Shown here piece after piece: positions 1-11,469 of a stretch of 64,000 nucleotides of DNA. Position numbers and translations under genes: made by a program. This DNA comes from Cinnamomum chago (taxonomy: Eukaryota > Streptophyta > Magnoliopsida > Laurales > Lauraceae): positions 32,410,001-32,474,000 of the forward strand of contig CP142451.1 of assembly GCA_038049695.1 (NCBI GenBank), given 5' to 3'. Under the pieces are notes generated by a model, which saw only the letters and a program-made list of their open reading frames with translations, was not told the DNA's origin and did no database searches. Each line of letters starts with the position of its first letter. The stretch's first letter is position 1.

Positions 1-603
1 CGAGTTTTTACTCCAATGTTGGGCCCAGCATAAAATTGTCAAGTCACATTATTCATCATATGATTAGAATTATTGGGAAAGCAATTTTTATGAAAATCAA
101 ATTCGGAAACATTCCCTACATTGCAAGCTGGCTCTATTGTGGATTTCAAGAATTTTTTGGGTCTAGAAAAACTATTTCATCTAATCAAATCATGCCAACT
201 ATATAAAATCTCATGCGCACTTCTTTAAATTAAAAAAAAAAAAAAAAACTTTATACAGTTTACTTGATTTGAAAGGATGAAATAGCATCTTGAAACCGGA
301 AATAAGGAATGCTACGTATTAGTGCATCCAGGGTCGTCCAATCATGGCGTTAAAGGTGCATTTTTACAAGTGCCACGGCAGCAGAAAAAAGGTTTCCACT
401 TCAACGGCACCACCGCTAATACCACTTGCCTGCGGGTAGGAAAGATATGCCTTTTTTGTCCATTTTCTTGTTTCCCAATGATTCAATATCAAACAAAGGA
501 AAGTATTTTCATAAAAAATAACTCATCCTAAAATAGTAAACAGGAATACAAGAAAAAATTAAAACAAGTACAGAAAAGGCCAAAAGAAGGGTGTTGATCA
601 AAC
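1..603 (-). other. RhoGDI intron 2 (partial), left window edge
   Basis: This stretch lies downstream, on the minus strand, of the second RhoGDI coding exon. No third exon encoding the immunoglobulin-like geranylgeranyl-binding domain could be found on either strand. It is read as intron that continues beyond the window. It contains an A-tract near 233-248 and no recognisable gene. Short plus-strand ORFs here have no coding character. Confidence 0.5.
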
Positions 604-962
604 CTCCAACTGCATTGATATCAACGCTCCCCAGAAGCTGCTCCTTCCATCTCCTCAGACTCTCGTCATCCTATTTCCATTTTCAACTTTCTCAATCCAA
701 ACAATCCATCCACATAAAAAGAATCCAGAATCGAAGGAAAAACACAAACATTGTTTTAATTGTTCTTTCTTATCCTCACCTTATCCTTCTCGAGCTGCTC
801 TTTGAGAGGAACCTGCGGGCCGAGGAGGATTTCCCTCTCCTTCTTAGCCTTCTCATCATCGTCATCGTCGTCGTCATCGTCAGAATGATTCATCTTATGC
901 ACGTTCTCATCTTCTCCCTCTTGTGTCTCGCCACTCTTCTTCTCCTCTTTCTCCTTCTCCAT
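604..962 (-). CDS. Rho GDP-dissociation inhibitor, 5' two coding exons (partial)
   Basis: RhoGDIs extract prenylated ROP/Rac GTPases from membranes and hold them GDP-bound in the cytosol. Seen: exon 1 is 962-780 (61 codons). Its ATG lies in a strong context (cccaccATGG). It codes a Glu/Lys-rich head, a run of nine Asp, then LGPQ..LKEQLEKDK, followed by the splice donor GTGAGG. Exon 2 is 670-604, preceded by an AG acceptor; it codes DDESLRRWKEQLLGSVD plus a few residues and ends at GTTTGATC. Known: the LGPQ/LKE.LEKDKDDESLR.WKEQLLGSVD block is the conserved start of plant RhoGDIs. The N-terminal arm before it is acidic and variable. The two exons splice in phase. The C-terminal domain must lie left of the window, so the gene is partial here. 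No disabling change is seen. Confidence 0.85.
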
Positions 963-1958
963 GGTGGGAATGTCTTTCAATTCGAGCAGGACTCAACTCC
1001 CAAAACCTCTTACATTTTCCTGAAGAAGTAAAGAAGAGAGGGGGAGGAGGAACGGGTCGTCGTAGGAAGTCGTATTAGCTTCTTCTACGCCATATTAGAA
1101 GGAGGGGTATTGCTAAAGATAGACAAGGTTGTTGCCTTGGTGGGTCATTTTCTTTGATGGGAAGAGAAGTACTTGTTTCTGTTCCCGTATATTGATGATG
1201 ATCTGCATGACTGCCTCCGGATTGTGGAATACTTGAATTTCGGGTGCCGTTGGCTAATTTTTTGGTTGACTCGTTTGGATGTGTCTGGCAGTCACCTGCA
1301 CCTGCTAATTTGGTGACCTACCTGCTTAAAGCATGGGCATGGATAACAGAGATAGAATAGAAATTAGTCTAATATTGATATGGGTGAAGATTTTAAAAAT
1401 GTAATTATTTTTTGAAATTTGATTGAAGTCGTTTAAGAAAGAACACCTAGTTAACCCTAAACGTAGTCATTTAAAAATAAAGAAGGCTGCTAATTATGTT
1501 TAATGGGTTAGTTAGCAAGGAAGAAAAACAAAAGAAAGCCTAGTGGAATACTATGCAAATATAGCAAGCCTCTCTCTCCTTGGCAACTATTGGATGCCCA
1601 AGGGTTCTCAAGTAAAGTATCAAGATTCCCACAATTTTCTCCCTCTAGATGAGGGGTGATCACTTCTGTATTTTTCTCTAATGATTAATAAATAGAATAT
1701 TATCTTCCCCACCATAAAAAAAAAAAAAAAGCTGAGGGGTTTTCACTTCTAAAGATGGCAGTAATAGTTTATATCTGAATATTCAATTAATTGCCTAGTG
1801 ATTTCTCCCTAAATGACATGATTTTAATTTATTTTCTAGATAGGAGGTTTCGGATAAGCCTTAGTATATGATTTTGGTGATGCAGTAGAATACTCAAAAT
1901 CAGTTAAACATAATCTCAAAAACAGCCCCTTGCACAAATGGTAAGAGGTGTTAGTTCT
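963..1958. promoter_or_regulatory. Upstream region of RhoGDI; no other gene seen
   Basis: This is the 5' flank of the minus-strand RhoGDI gene. It begins with a purine-rich stretch (about 1020-1060) that would be 5' UTR or proximal promoter. A 15-base A-tract at about 1717-1731 could be the tail of an old retroposon, but no body is recognisable. I see no ORF with domain content. Confidence 0.35.
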
Positions 1959-2975
1959 TAGGGTTGTACAAAAAATCCGGTATATCACCGCAAAACCGAA
2001 CCGAATCGACCGAACCGGGCGGTTTGGATCGGTTTATAGTAGATCGGCTCGGTTAACGGTTTGAAAATGATAAAAACCGCTTACATCGGTCGGTTATCGG
2101 TTTGAGTCAACGGTTAACCGCTTAAATCGAACCGACCGTATGTAGTAACTTAAGTGTTGCCTTTTTACTATTTTAGCCTTAGGTTTCGTTTTTTACTACT
2201 TTCAAAGTTACATTCCACAACTCCATTCTCACATGAACTCAACAGTCAACACTGTCTCAGTACATCTCCTCTAATCTCTCAAATGCTTTTTGATACTTCA
2301 TTGCAGATGGAGGGATTATTGTACAAAGTGTTTTCCTTCCATCATAATTCTTATCTCGTTTCAATGAAGTTTTTATCAGAAGACTGCACTCTTGAGAATG
2401 CTAGAAAAGCCAGTAGAGCCTAACGTTTTGATGGTTGGTTTTGGTCTCACCTAACTAATGTGTTAAAAAACCTTCATTTTTGAAAAATATAGTGGGTTCT
2501 GATACAGATTCCGTTTGTGTGTGGCTTTTCTTGATATGAACTATTATTCTATTATAATTCCAAATGGTTTCACGTGGAATGAATGTTTCACTGCAAGCTA
2601 GTTTTTTTTTTTTTTTTTTTTTTTTTTTTGTGCGCTTGTGTTTTGTCCAAACTTTTTTTTTGGAGTAGAATTATTTTTTATATGCGTTTAGCCCAGTTTG
2701 AAATGTTGGATTTTTATGTTTGCACTAAACATTGGAATAAATGTAAAGGATGGGGTATCATAATTTTGAAATTTTCAATGTCTGATTTTCAAAAAAATAA
2801 AATAAAAAAGCAACGGTTTAATCAACCAAACCGAACCGAAGCGTTTGGTTTGGTTCGGTTAGGTTTAAGCCCTCTCAATTGGTCGGATTGGATTAGTTAA
2901 TTAAAAAACCGACAAGTTCGGTTTGGTTGTTGGTTTTAGTGTTAAACCGATCCGAACCGCCCATGTGCAACCCTA
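1959..2975. mobile_element. hAT-like non-autonomous TIR element
   Basis: The element starts TAGGGTTGTACA and ends with the inverted partner TGTGCAACCCTA. Left flank ttagttct (1951-1958) and right flank gtagttct (2976-2983) match at 7 of 8 bases, as expected for a hAT 8-bp target duplication. The subterminal parts are full of short CCGAACCG / CGGTTCGG motifs. No transposase is present. A 28-base T run lies inside at 2602-2629. Confidence 0.7.
2602..2629. repeat. T28 homopolymer
   Basis: A run of 28 T inside the hAT-like element. Confidence 0.95.
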
Positions 2976-4192
2976 GTAGTTCTTATACTCTGGGCGCGCA
3001 CCTTTGCTCACCCTAGGGTTGTCTTACCTCTCCCGAGGCAGCTACCACTTCGAATCATATCGAAATGACCTACTTATTTTTTTTACAAAGCATACTCGGG
3101 CTGGTCCAGGCTTACTCATTTTCAGATGGATCAGGCTTAGGCCAGGCTTGGACATATATTTTAGCAGTTGGGTCGGGCCTGGATATACCTCAGGCCCTCC
3201 CAGCCCAGACCATGAACACCCCTTTAATTTTAGATCGGTAACGGTAAAACATATTAAAGAGTACTTAAGAAATGTACAATAAAGAAGATGGAAAAAAAAA
3301 TTGCGTAAGTAATATTAGAGCTAAATACGAACACAAAACAACAAATTACAAAGGAACAATGAAAGCTACATTACTTTCTACCTCTACTGGGTCCAGCCCC
3401 CTAAAGCCGGGTATATGTATGTATATATATGTATATATAACTAGACATAATCTCAGTCGATTAATCTAATCTGTAGGCATATTCATTTAGGTAAAAACTT
3501 TGTTTCCTGGACTTGGAAGTGTATGATCGATGGATTTTTTTTTAGTATTCATTTCATCCATCCCTTTTCCTGCATGACCTGTGCACAATGGGAATTGGGC
3601 AGATGGCATCAGATCTGGCCTGGGAGATGATCATTGAGAAATCTGAAGCAGTTTATTGGTGTGGCACCAGATTAGTGGGACTCTGCACAAAACGTGTGAA
3701 ACAGCAACATGCATACTGCATGCTGCAGCCAGCTACCGCCTGTGTTCTTCTCCAGCATGCTGGGCCAGGTCGGGACAGTTTGATCTACCCACCTTATACA
3801 AGTTTTCACGTTTATGCTTTCTTCAGCCATTGGACCCCACCAGGCCTTGTGACTGCCCCTTTCTCTTCTTTTCTGATCTGAGGACCTGCTGGTTTCAGGT
3901 CAAGTCAGGCCCTATCTAACCTGTCCGGGCCATAACCAAACTTGAGCCTCATAGACCCAAACCCTGTTACATTCACACACATAGAGGACGCTAATTAGGT
4001 CTTTGCGCATTTGAATAATTAGACCCAAACCTGACCTGATATGTTCTAGACTTTGGCCCAAATCAAGGCTCAGCATTAGCACTCCTATTTTTTGGGTTGT
4101 AACAGATTAAACCGAGCTCATATAGCTGGGCCATCATGTTGTATTGGTAGGATGTTAGGTTTGCTAGTTAAGTTATTTATAAACCTCATTTT
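2976..4192. other. Non-genic region with degenerate GGC-rich TIR-element pieces
   Basis: No gene is supported. Sequences near 3105-3225 (ending near accatgaacacccct) and 3745-4090 (ending near cattagcactccta) have the GGGCC/GGCTGG-rich look and end motifs of decayed hAT-type MITEs. I could not pair clean termini or find target duplications. A short TA-rich run (gtatatatatgtatatat) lies near 3420-3437. Confidence 0.3.
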
Positions 4193-4211
4193 AACATGCA
4201 CTGTAAAGATT
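4193..4211. repeat. Left target-site duplication of LINE 4212-4927
   Basis: aacatgcactgtaaagatt recurs with one change (c to t) at 4928-4946, immediately after the poly(A) tract. Confidence 0.8.
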
Positions 4212-4927
4212 CTCTTCCGCTTCCTCTTTCGCCCACTTCTGTTTGGAAAGTGTTAAGCAATGATGTAGATACCAATGGAAGAAAATTTGTAGCTGTTATT
4301 TTCTTCCAAGCCATCTATACCCTATGGTTCTTAAGGAACGAAGCCAAGCACAGTAGTATTAAGCCTTCCTTGTCGAAAGCTCATAAGTTGTTCAAAGATT
4401 GCTGCAGTGGTATGTTCAGCTCATCTTTAGGCGCAGGCCCTCACGCTCATCCAATCTTGAAGGCCTTAGGGTGGGTTCATTAGCTTTCCATCCTTATCTC
4501 CCTCCCCTTCAGGCTGCTTCTTCTCCCTGCAGGTTCGCTGTCTGTTTTGGCTACTACTCCTTGTTATGACATTTGAAATTGCTGTAGCGCTGTCTTGCCG
4601 ATGAAGGTTGTCTTTGCAGTTGATGTAGCTCTGTTTCAGGTGTTGTTATAGCTCTCTTTTGGTGGCTTTGCTTCCCTCTTTTTTCCTATTGGTTTAGTTG
4701 TAGAAGGGATCCCCTACTTTTTGAGCTGGGTTCCTTTGGCTGAGTTCCTTTCTTTTATCTTTTTGGCTGTGTTGTTAGTGCAGCTTGTTGATCCTCTTCT
4801 AGAGGTGCCCTGTTCTTTTTTTTGGTTGGCTTGTTCCCATGCTGTATTCTTTTTTCTCTTTCTCTTGGGCTTTTGCCCTTCTTTCCTTTCAATACAAATT
4901 TACCTTTAGCCAAAAAAAAAAAAAAAA
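4212..4927 (+). mobile_element. 5'-truncated L1-type LINE (3' end only)
   Basis: Seen: a plus-strand reading frame to 4483 (including WKVLSNDVDTNGRKFVAV and FLRNEAKH) resembles the segment after the reverse-transcriptase zinc finger in plant LINE ORF2. It is followed by a pyrimidine-rich 3' UTR and a poly(A) tract from about 4911. The whole is bounded by a 19-bp target duplication with one mismatch. Truncation at the 5' end with a long duplication and A-tail is the hallmark of target-primed reverse transcription. It is not a functional gene. Confidence 0.75.
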
Positions 4928-4989
4928 AACATGTACTGTAAAGATTGAAAGATCGGGGCACCCACATAGTGCTGATGTCCAGCTTGACC

Positions 4990-5466
4990 TGTAAGGAAAT
5001 TAATTTAGGCCCATTACTTGGACCACAAGTCCTTTCCTTTCTAGAAGTGTGGTCATAATAGGAATTCCGATTTCATAGGATACATATGCTATAATTACTC
5101 AAAAAGGTTTCTTAATGAGATAGTTTCCTTAATATTCTCTACCTTGATGGACGGTTGAGATTAAATCTAAAGTAAACCTAATTGGGAATTTGGTCCTCTC
5201 TCCACCTATAAATAAAGTCTTTGGTCCATCACAAAGGCTACACACAAAATCAACACATTAAGGTTTATAGGCAAGGAGAGGGAAACCGAAACCATTCACC
5301 CAGCCTCTTCTTCGACGGATCTCAACAACAGCGCCAGACAGCAGGATCGGAAAGCTCTCTGCATCAGGATGTCTGGAGGTATTCTTCAACTTATTTAAGA
5401 TTAAATCTTACCTGTGATTATCATGTTGTTCTCGATCTTAGGGTTCATGTTAATAATGGTATAACA
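4990..5466 (+). repeat. Copia 5' LTR
   Basis: Runs from TGTAAGG to ATAACA. A TATA box (TATAAATA) is at 5207-5214, so transcription should start about 25-30 bases later. An ATG at 5369-5371 is followed by a GT splice donor at 5379. Confidence 0.95.
5207..5214 (+). promoter_or_regulatory. LTR TATA box
   Basis: TATAAATA in the 5' LTR, repeated exactly in the 3' LTR at 11205-11212. It is the only good TATA element in the LTR and sits well placed for a U3/R boundary. Confidence 0.6.
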
Positions 5467-6551
5467 TGTGGTATCAGAGAATGGTTTTAGAACACATGAT
5501 CGTCCATTAATTAGGGTAACTTTTGCATCGCCATAATCGGCAAATACAGATCCGTTTATGACTCCTTTTTGCAAGGAAAAAAAAAGTATACTTAAACGTT
5601 TTTTTTTTTCTTTATTGTGTTTATTATATAATTATGATGTGATGCTTATATCATGGTTAAACCAAAGTAAATCAGGACAACTTCCATCAGGTTTGACCAA
5701 ACCCTGTCTCGTTAAATTTCATAGAGAATGTCCTTTACTTTGGATGAAAAACAACTTGGCTTTCTCCAAACCTTGTTGTTTATTATACGATTCTCTGGAG
5801 ACATGTCTTCAACAAACAGTATGAGAAGTTAAGAACCCTTTGTCACATCATTGGAGGCTGAAACAAGCCATTCATTAACGTCTAAATCTAGGTTTGGCTA
5901 GAATCTCTGTCACATTGAATATAACAGTTATGAGCCGTTGAGACGAAGTTGAGCATCAATTAACGGTTGTGATGGAAATCTCAAGCCAAACAAGATACTG
6001 ATTCCAAAAAAAAAATAATAATAAAAAAAAAAATCCCGAACCCCGCCATTATGGTCGGTTCAGCCCCAACATCGGACAGCCCTCCGGGGCTCGGCCTCCT
6101 TATCAGTACTTTTTATATATCAAATTATCTATCATGAATGCATGCAACATATAATGTTTATGTTCATATTAAGCTAATTTTGATCACCAAAGTTGTATGC
6201 TTATGGTTAGGTCTCACCACAGTGACCCTAATAATTAAACACTGATATTTGGCCCTAATAGTACCATCATGATGTTTACATTACATATTGTTCAAGCGCA
6301 TGAAACTTTTAGTCGCCCACAGGTGGATTATATTCATACGTTTGAACAATAATTAAGGAGTGTTTGTTCATAATTAAGAGTAACATCACTCATTAGCACC
6401 ACCTTGAATATGACGACCTTAGATGGTATAATGTGTAGAAATTATGGTGACTACCCACAGGAGCACCTAAATTTTATGTCGTATGTATTCATATCTTATG
6501 CATGTGTTGTCTTCTTTTAATTAAAACCTTATTGTTGTTTCTCTATTACAG
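5379..6551 (+). other. Candidate leader intron of the copia gag mRNA
   Basis: Seen: ATG at 5369 in the LTR, then three more coding bases groups and a donor GAG|GTATTC at 5378/5379. A pyrimidine-rich stretch with acceptor ctattacag ends at 6551. Joining 5378 to 6552 keeps the ATG in frame with a typical copia Gag start (including KLNGTNF.EW), which has no in-frame ATG of its own. Inferred: spliced RNA would be the Gag messenger. It would lack the PBS, so the genomic RNA must remain unspliced. Confidence 0.5.
5469..5480 (+). other. Primer-binding site (initiator Met tRNA)
   Basis: TGGTATCAGAGA, two bases after the 5' LTR. It is complementary to the 3' end of plant initiator methionine tRNA. 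Confidence 0.85.
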
Positions 6552-6578
6552 TTGTTGCACCCACTAATCTGAATTCGC
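5481..6578 (+). other. Copia untranslated leader
   Basis: About 1.1 kb between PBS and the open gag-pol frame. It is AT-rich, with no ORF of substance. It lies within the candidate intron except for its last 27 bases. Confidence 0.6.
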
Positions 6579-9500
6579 ATGCTACCTCTGTCACTAAGCT
6601 CAATGGAACCAACTTTTCAGAATGGAAAGAGCAAGTTGAGTTCACATACATTGGGGGTACTTGAACTGGATATGGCTCTTATTAAAGACAAGCCAGCTGC
6701 ACTCATTGAAACAAGTACCCCTGAGGAAAAGACCCTCTTTAATGCTTGGGAGAGGTCTGACAGACTAAGCACCATGTTTATGCGAATGACTATTGCCACC
6801 AACATCAAAACATCACTTCCTAAACCTGAGAATGCTAAGGACTATATGAAGGCCATTGAAGATAGGTTTAAGACTGCAGACAAATCCCTTGCTGGGAAAC
6901 TAATGGCAGATCTTACAACCATGAAGTTTGATGGCACTCGCTCAATGCACGAGCATGTCATTGAGATGACCAACCTTGCTGCTAAACTTAAGAATTTGGG
7001 ATTATCAGTGGATGAGGCTTTTCTCGTCCAATTTATCCTAAATAGTTTACCTCCTCAGTACGGGCCTTTCCAAATTCACTACAACACTATTACGGACAAG
7101 TGGACAGTGAATGAATTGGCTAACAAACTGGTTCAAGAGGAGGCCAGGCTGAATCAACAAGGTATTAAAGTAGCTCATCTCGTTCAAGGAGCTGGACATA
7201 AAGCTGGGAAAAGGAATAATTCAGGCCATAAAAGGGCACCACCCAGACCTAATGAGGCTAGTCATAACCCCAAGAAGAAAAAGAAGGAAGACGTATGTAG
7301 ATTTTGCAAGAAACCTGGACATTTTCAGGCAGACTGCATTAAACGTAAAGAATGGTTCGAAAAGAAAGGTAACCCTATGGGTTTCGTAAGTTATTTCGAA
7401 TCAAATCTTACTTATCTTTCTTCTGGTACTTGGTGGATTGACACTGGTGCTAATGTTCATGTTTCCAATTCAATGCAGGGATTCCTTACGATCCAAACCA
7501 TAAACCCAAGTGAGAACTTTCTTTTTATGGGGAACAAAGACAAAGCTCCAGTTGAAGCTATTGGCACTTTTCGTCTTGTTTTAGATAACGGTTATCAGTT
7601 AGATTTATGTCAAACTCTTTATGTTCCGTCTATTTCTCGTAATTTGGTTTCTATAAGTGCACTTGATAAAGTTGGTTATTCGTTTGAAGTAGGAAATGGT
7701 AATTTCAGTTTATTTAAAGATTCTAGTCGCATTGGTTCTGGAATATTGATTGACGGGCTATACAAGTTTCATCTTAATAGTCCATTTACTGAAACCCATC
7801 TTACCCTGCATTCTAAGGAAACAAAACGAAAGTCATCTAAAAATGACTCTTATATCTTGTGGCATAAAAGACTGGGTCACATATCCAGTGAAAGAATCAA
7901 ACGATTAGTAAAATATGGTGTCCTTCCGGATCTAGATTTTACTAATATTACAGTATGTGTGGATTGTATTAAAGGCAAAACAACAAAACACACAAAGAAA
8001 GGAGCCACAAGAAGTACTCAGCTTCTTGAAATAATTCATACAGACATTTGCGGACCCTTTGATGTTCCAACCTTTGGGGGAGAAAAGTACTTCATTACCT
8101 TTATTGATGATTACTCACGTTACTGTTACCTATACTTGTTGTATGACAAATCTCAGTCTGTGGATGCTGTACAAGTATTCATTACTGAAGTCGAAAGGCA
8201 ACTAGATAAAAAAGTGAAAATCATAAGATCAGATAGAGGTGGTGAGTTTTATGGTAGGTATGATGAAACAGGACAACATCCTGGACCTTTTGCAAAACTC
8301 CTCCAAAAGCTTGGAATTGTTGCCCAATACACAACGCCTGGTTCTCCATGGCAGAATGGTGTAGCTGAAAGGCGAAATCGTACATACATGGAAATGGTTA
8401 GATCCATGATGAGTCATGCCAACTTACCTATATCCTTGTGGATGGATGCTCTACGCACAGCTGTTTATATCTTGAATAGGGTTCCCAGTAAGGCAGTTCC
8501 AAAGACACCTTTTGAACTGTGGAAAGGATGGAAACCTAGTTTAAGACATCTCCAAATTTGGGGTTGCCCATCTGAGGCTAGAGTCTACAATCCACATGAA
8601 AAGAAATTGGACCTTAAAACAATCAGTGGTTACTTTATAGGCTACCCAGAAAAGTCCAAAGGATTTAGGTTCTACTGTCCTAACCATAGTACGAGAATTG
8701 TTGAAACTGGTAATGCTAGATTCTTTGAAAATGGTGAAATCAGTGGGAGTAATAAACCTAAAGATGTGATCATTCAGGAAATCAGGGTACCTATCCCTTT
8801 ACCCTCTATTCCGAAAGATGTTGGGAATCCTCCCGTTGTTGAACCATTTAACAATGAGGAAAATCCAATAAATGATCAACAACTCCATAATGAGATTGTC
8901 ACCAATGAACATATGGATGAAGCACCAGAGGAACCAGCATTAAGAAGGTCTCAAAGACAAAAGAGATCAGCTATTTCCGATGATTACATGCTTTACCAAG
9001 TAGAATCTGAAGAAGGGACAATTAAAGATCCGGTTTCTTATTCACAAACCATTAAGGATGTTAATTCTAGTAAATGGATTGATGTCATGAAGGAAGAATT
9101 GAAATCTATGGATGAAAATCAAGTATGGGAAGTTGTTCAATTGCCTCCAGGACACAAACCAGTTGGCTGTAAATGGGTCTTCAAGACCAAACGCGACTGC
9201 AAAGGCAATATTGAACGACATAAAGCCAGACTTGTTGCCAAAGGTTTTAATCAGAAAGAAGGCATTGATTATACTGAGACTTTTTCCCCTGTGTCCAGGA
9301 AGGATTCTCTTAGAATTATCATGGCATTAGTAGCTCATTATGACCTCGAGTTACATCAAATGGATGTGAAAACTGCCTTTCTTAATAGAGACTTGGAAGA
9401 AGAAGTCTACATGCGTCAACCTGAAGGCTTCATAATTGAAGGTCAGGAAGACATGGTCTGCAAACTTAAGAAATCAATATATGGACTAAAGCAAGCTTCG

Positions 9501-10598
9501 AGGCAATGGTACCTAAAGTTTCATGAAATCATTACTGCCTTCGATTTCAAAGAAAACATAGTTGACCCTTGCATATACCTCAAGATCAGTGGGAGCAAGT
9601 TCATATTTTTGGTTCTGTATGTTGATGACATATTACTGGCTAGTAGCGACCTTGGTTTGTTACATGAAACAAAGGATTATCTCTTTAAGAACTTTGAAAT
9701 GAAAGATATGGGTGAGGCTTCCTATGTGATAGGAATAGAAATATTCCGTGATAGGTCACTTGGTATTTTGGGATTGTCTCAACAAGCATATATTGACAAA
9801 GTTCTAGAGAGATTTGGCATGATGACATGTTCCTCTAGTCCTGTTCCACTGCATAAAGGAGACAAGCTTGATCTTACGCAGTGTCTACAGAACGAATTGG
9901 AACGTAAAGAAATGGAAAAATATCCTTATGCTTCTCTTGTAGGAAGTTTGATGTATGCACAGGTCTGTACAAGACCTGACATTAGTCATGCTGTTGGCAT
10001 GCTGGGTAGATTTCAAAGTAACCCAGGAATCGCTCATTGGAAAGCTGCAAAGAAAGTACTGAGATACCTCAAGGGAACAAGGAATTATATGCTCACATAC
10101 AGAAAATCAAGTCACCTACAGGTGACTGGTTATTCGGATTCAGATTTTGCTGGATGTCCTGACACCAGACTTTGCACTCTTGGCTATGTGTATCTCTTAT
10201 GTGGAGGAGCAATATCATGGAAAAGCCAGAAGTCCGAGTTGCTTTACACATCCACCATGATGGCTGAATATGTAGCATGTTATGAGGCTGCAATTCAAGG
10301 AACATGGTTGCGTAATTTTATCACTCAGTTTGGAGCCTTGAGTTTCATCTCTAAGCCATTAACTATTTACTGTGACAATGACGCTGCAACCTTCTTCTCT
10401 AAGCATGACAGGATATCTAAGGGATCCAAACACATGGACCTTAAATATCTATCACTGAAGCAAGATGTTAGATTACAAAAATTTGTCATTGAATCTATAC
10501 GTACAGATTTCATGGTCGCAGACATATTCACGAAAGGACTACCTCCAAAGACCTTTCAAGGACATACTGAAAGCATGGGTCTTCAAGATAGTTCTTAA
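6579..10598 (+). CDS. Copia gag-pol polyprotein (open frame, 1339 codons)
   Basis: Gag binds element RNA, and pol supplies processing, integration and reverse transcription. Domains seen: UBN2-type Gag (about 30-200); CCHC zinc knuckle C240-C243-H248-C253; aspartic protease DTG at 288-290; pre-integrase HHCC zinc site H429, H434, C460, C463; integrase catalytic D489, D552, E597; RT with YVDD at 1014-1017; RNase H to the C-terminus, ending near DIFTKG. All catalytic residues are intact. D552 to E597 are separated by 44 residues, longer than the usual 35, because of an Asp/Gly/Pro-containing insert after the second Asp. The first ~24 codons of this frame are out of register with the real Gag start, because of a tandem acat/acat at 6644-6651. 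The listed ATG is therefore probably not the natural start. Confidence 0.9.
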   Translation: MLPLSLSSMEPTFQNGKSKLSSHTLGVLELDMALIKDKPAALIETSTPEEKTLFNAWERSDRLSTMFMRMTIATNIKTSLPKPENAKDYMKAIEDRFKTADKSLAGKLMADLTTMKFDGTRSMHEHVIEMTNLAAKLKNLGLSVDEAFLVQFILNSLPPQYGPFQIHYNTITDKWTVNELANKLVQEEARLNQQGIKVAHLVQGAGHKAGKRNNSGHKRAPPRPNEASHNPKKKKKEDVCRFCKKPGHFQADCIKRKEWFEKKGNPMGFVSYFESNLTYLSSGTWWIDTGANVHVSNSMQGFLTIQTINPSENFLFMGNKDKAPVEAIGTFRLVLDNGYQLDLCQTLYVPSISRNLVSISALDKVGYSFEVGNGNFSLFKDSSRIGSGILIDGLYKFHLNSPFTETHLTLHSKETKRKSSKNDSYILWHKRLGHISSERIKRLVKYGVLPDLDFTNITVCVDCIKGKTTKHTKKGATRSTQLLEIIHTDICGPFDVPTFGGEKYFITFIDDYSRYCYLYLLYDKSQSVDAVQVFITEVERQLDKKVKIIRSDRGGEFYGRYDETGQHPGPFAKLLQKLGIVAQYTTPGSPWQNGVAERRNRTYMEMVRSMMSHANLPISLWMDALRTAVYILNRVPSKAVPKTPFELWKGWKPSLRHLQIWGCPSEARVYNPHEKKLDLKTISGYFIGYPEKSKGFRFYCPNHSTRIVETGNARFFENGEISGSNKPKDVIIQEIRVPIPLPSIPKDVGNPPVVEPFNNEENPINDQQLHNEIVTNEHMDEAPEEPALRRSQRQKRSAISDDYMLYQVESEEGTIKDPVSYSQTIKDVNSSKWIDVMKEELKSMDENQVWEVVQLPPGHKPVGCKWVFKTKRDCKGNIERHKARLVAKGFNQKEGIDYTETFSPVSRKDSLRIIMALVAHYDLELHQMDVKTAFLNRDLEEEVYMRQPEGFIIEGQEDMVCKLKKSIYGLKQASRQWYLKFHEIITAFDFKENIVDPCIYLKISGSKFIFLVLYVDDILLASSDLGLLHETKDYLFKNFEMKDMGEASYVIGIEIFRDRSLGILGLSQQAYIDKVLERFGMMTCSSSPVPLHKGDKLDLTQCLQNELERKEMEKYPYASLVGSLMYAQVCTRPDISHAVGMLGRFQSNPGIAHWKAAKKVLRYLKGTRNYMLTYRKSSHLQVTGYSDSDFAGCPDTRLCTLGYVYLLCGGAISWKSQKSELLYTSTMMAEYVACYEAAIQGTWLRNFITQFGALSFISKPLTIYCDNDAATFFSKHDRISKGSKHMDLKYLSLKQDVRLQKFVIESIRTDFMVADIFTKGLPPKTFQGHTESMGLQDSS
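6644..6651 (+). repeat. 4-bp tandem duplication that frameshifts gag
   Basis: acat occurs twice in tandem. Upstream of it the familiar Gag N-terminus is read in one frame; downstream Gag continues in the next. Removing one copy would realign the two frames, so the duplication is the likely cause of the shift. Confidence 0.7.
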
Positions 10599-10976
10599 TT
10601 ATCATTTTCTGCTTATTTATTTATGTACTTGTATTTGACATTAATTGAGCTCTTAATGCAATTCTACATCTACTATTTCTGTTTTTCCATTGTGTACATA
10701 ATTATGTTTGGATAAATGATAAACAGAAACAGTCTTTAAACAAAGACATTATGGGACCATTATGTAAATCTCATCTTATGGTCTAGTTATGACGGTTGTA
10801 AATGACGTGGTACATGGAAGTAAACATGTTGCAAAATAATATGTGCACGCCATGACTCCCATTAACAACCGAATTAGCCAAGACACCTATGATAACCGAC
10901 TAAAGGAGTGTTTAGCATATAATGAGCGCCTTATGATTCCTAAAAATGAAAACATTAATGGATCTTCCTATTGACC
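10599..10976 (+). other. Copia 3' untranslated region
   Basis: AT-rich non-coding sequence between the pol stop and the polypurine tract. No further ORF is seen. Confidence 0.6.
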
Positions 10977-10987
10977 AAGTGGGAGAC
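10977..10987 (+). other. Copia polypurine tract
   Basis: aagtgggagac directly abuts the 3' LTR, as needed for plus-strand priming. Confidence 0.85.
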
Positions 10988-11464
10988 TGTAAGGAAATTA
11001 ATTTATGCCCATTACTTGGACCACAAGTCCTTTCCTTTCTAGAAGTGTGGTCATAATAGGAATTCCGATTTCATAGGATACATATGCTATAATTACTCAA
11101 AAAGGTTTCTTAATGAGATAGTTTCCTTAATATTCTCTACCTTGATGGACGGTTGAGATTAAATCTAAAGTAAACCTAATTGGGAATTTGGTCCTCTCTC
11201 CACCTATAAATAAAGCCTTTGGTCCATCACAAAGGCTACACACAAAATCAACACATTAAGGTTTATAGGCAAGGAGAGGGAAACCGAAACCATTCACCCA
11301 GCCTCTTCTTCGACGGATCTCAACAACAGCGCCAGACAGCAGGATCGGAAAGCTCTCTGCATCAGGATGTCTGGAGGTATTCTTCAACTTATTTAAGATT
11401 AAATCTTACCTGTGATTATCATGTTGTTCTCGATCTTAGGGTTCATGTTAATAATGGTATAACA
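10988..11464 (+). repeat. Copia 3' LTR
   Basis: 477 bp, TGTAAGG to ATAACA, with two differences from the 5' LTR. It is followed by target duplication tgacc. Confidence 0.95.
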
Positions 11465-11469
11465 TGACC

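Larger units (their letters stand above)
4990..11464 (+). mobile_element. Complete Ty1/copia LTR retrotransposon
   Basis: Structure in order: 477-bp 5' LTR, PBS, ~1.1-kb leader, gag-pol, polypurine tract, 477-bp 3' LTR. The target duplication tgacc is present at 4985-4989 and 11465-11469. The two LTRs differ at only two positions (5008 g / 11006 t; 5218 t / 11216 c), so the insertion is very young. Pol order protease-integrase-RT-RNase H places it in Ty1/copia. The long ORF is uninterrupted from 6579 to 10598, but the gag N-terminus carries a 4-bp duplication frameshift (6644-6651). This copy is probably not able to make normal Gag. Confidence 0.95.

Noticed and set aside
756..980. RhoGDI reading frame starting at 980 and ending at 756
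   Set aside because: The codon at 980 is TTG; the ATG at 962 has an excellent context, and sequence past 780 is intron after a GT donor.
591..1031. 146-codon plus-strand ORF
   Set aside because: It is antisense to the RhoGDI exons and their intron; the minus strand has the protein match and splice sites.
6579..6650. ATG at 6579 as natural start of copia Gag
   Set aside because: The conserved Gag N-terminus is in another frame upstream of the acat duplication; this ATG only opens the shifted frame.
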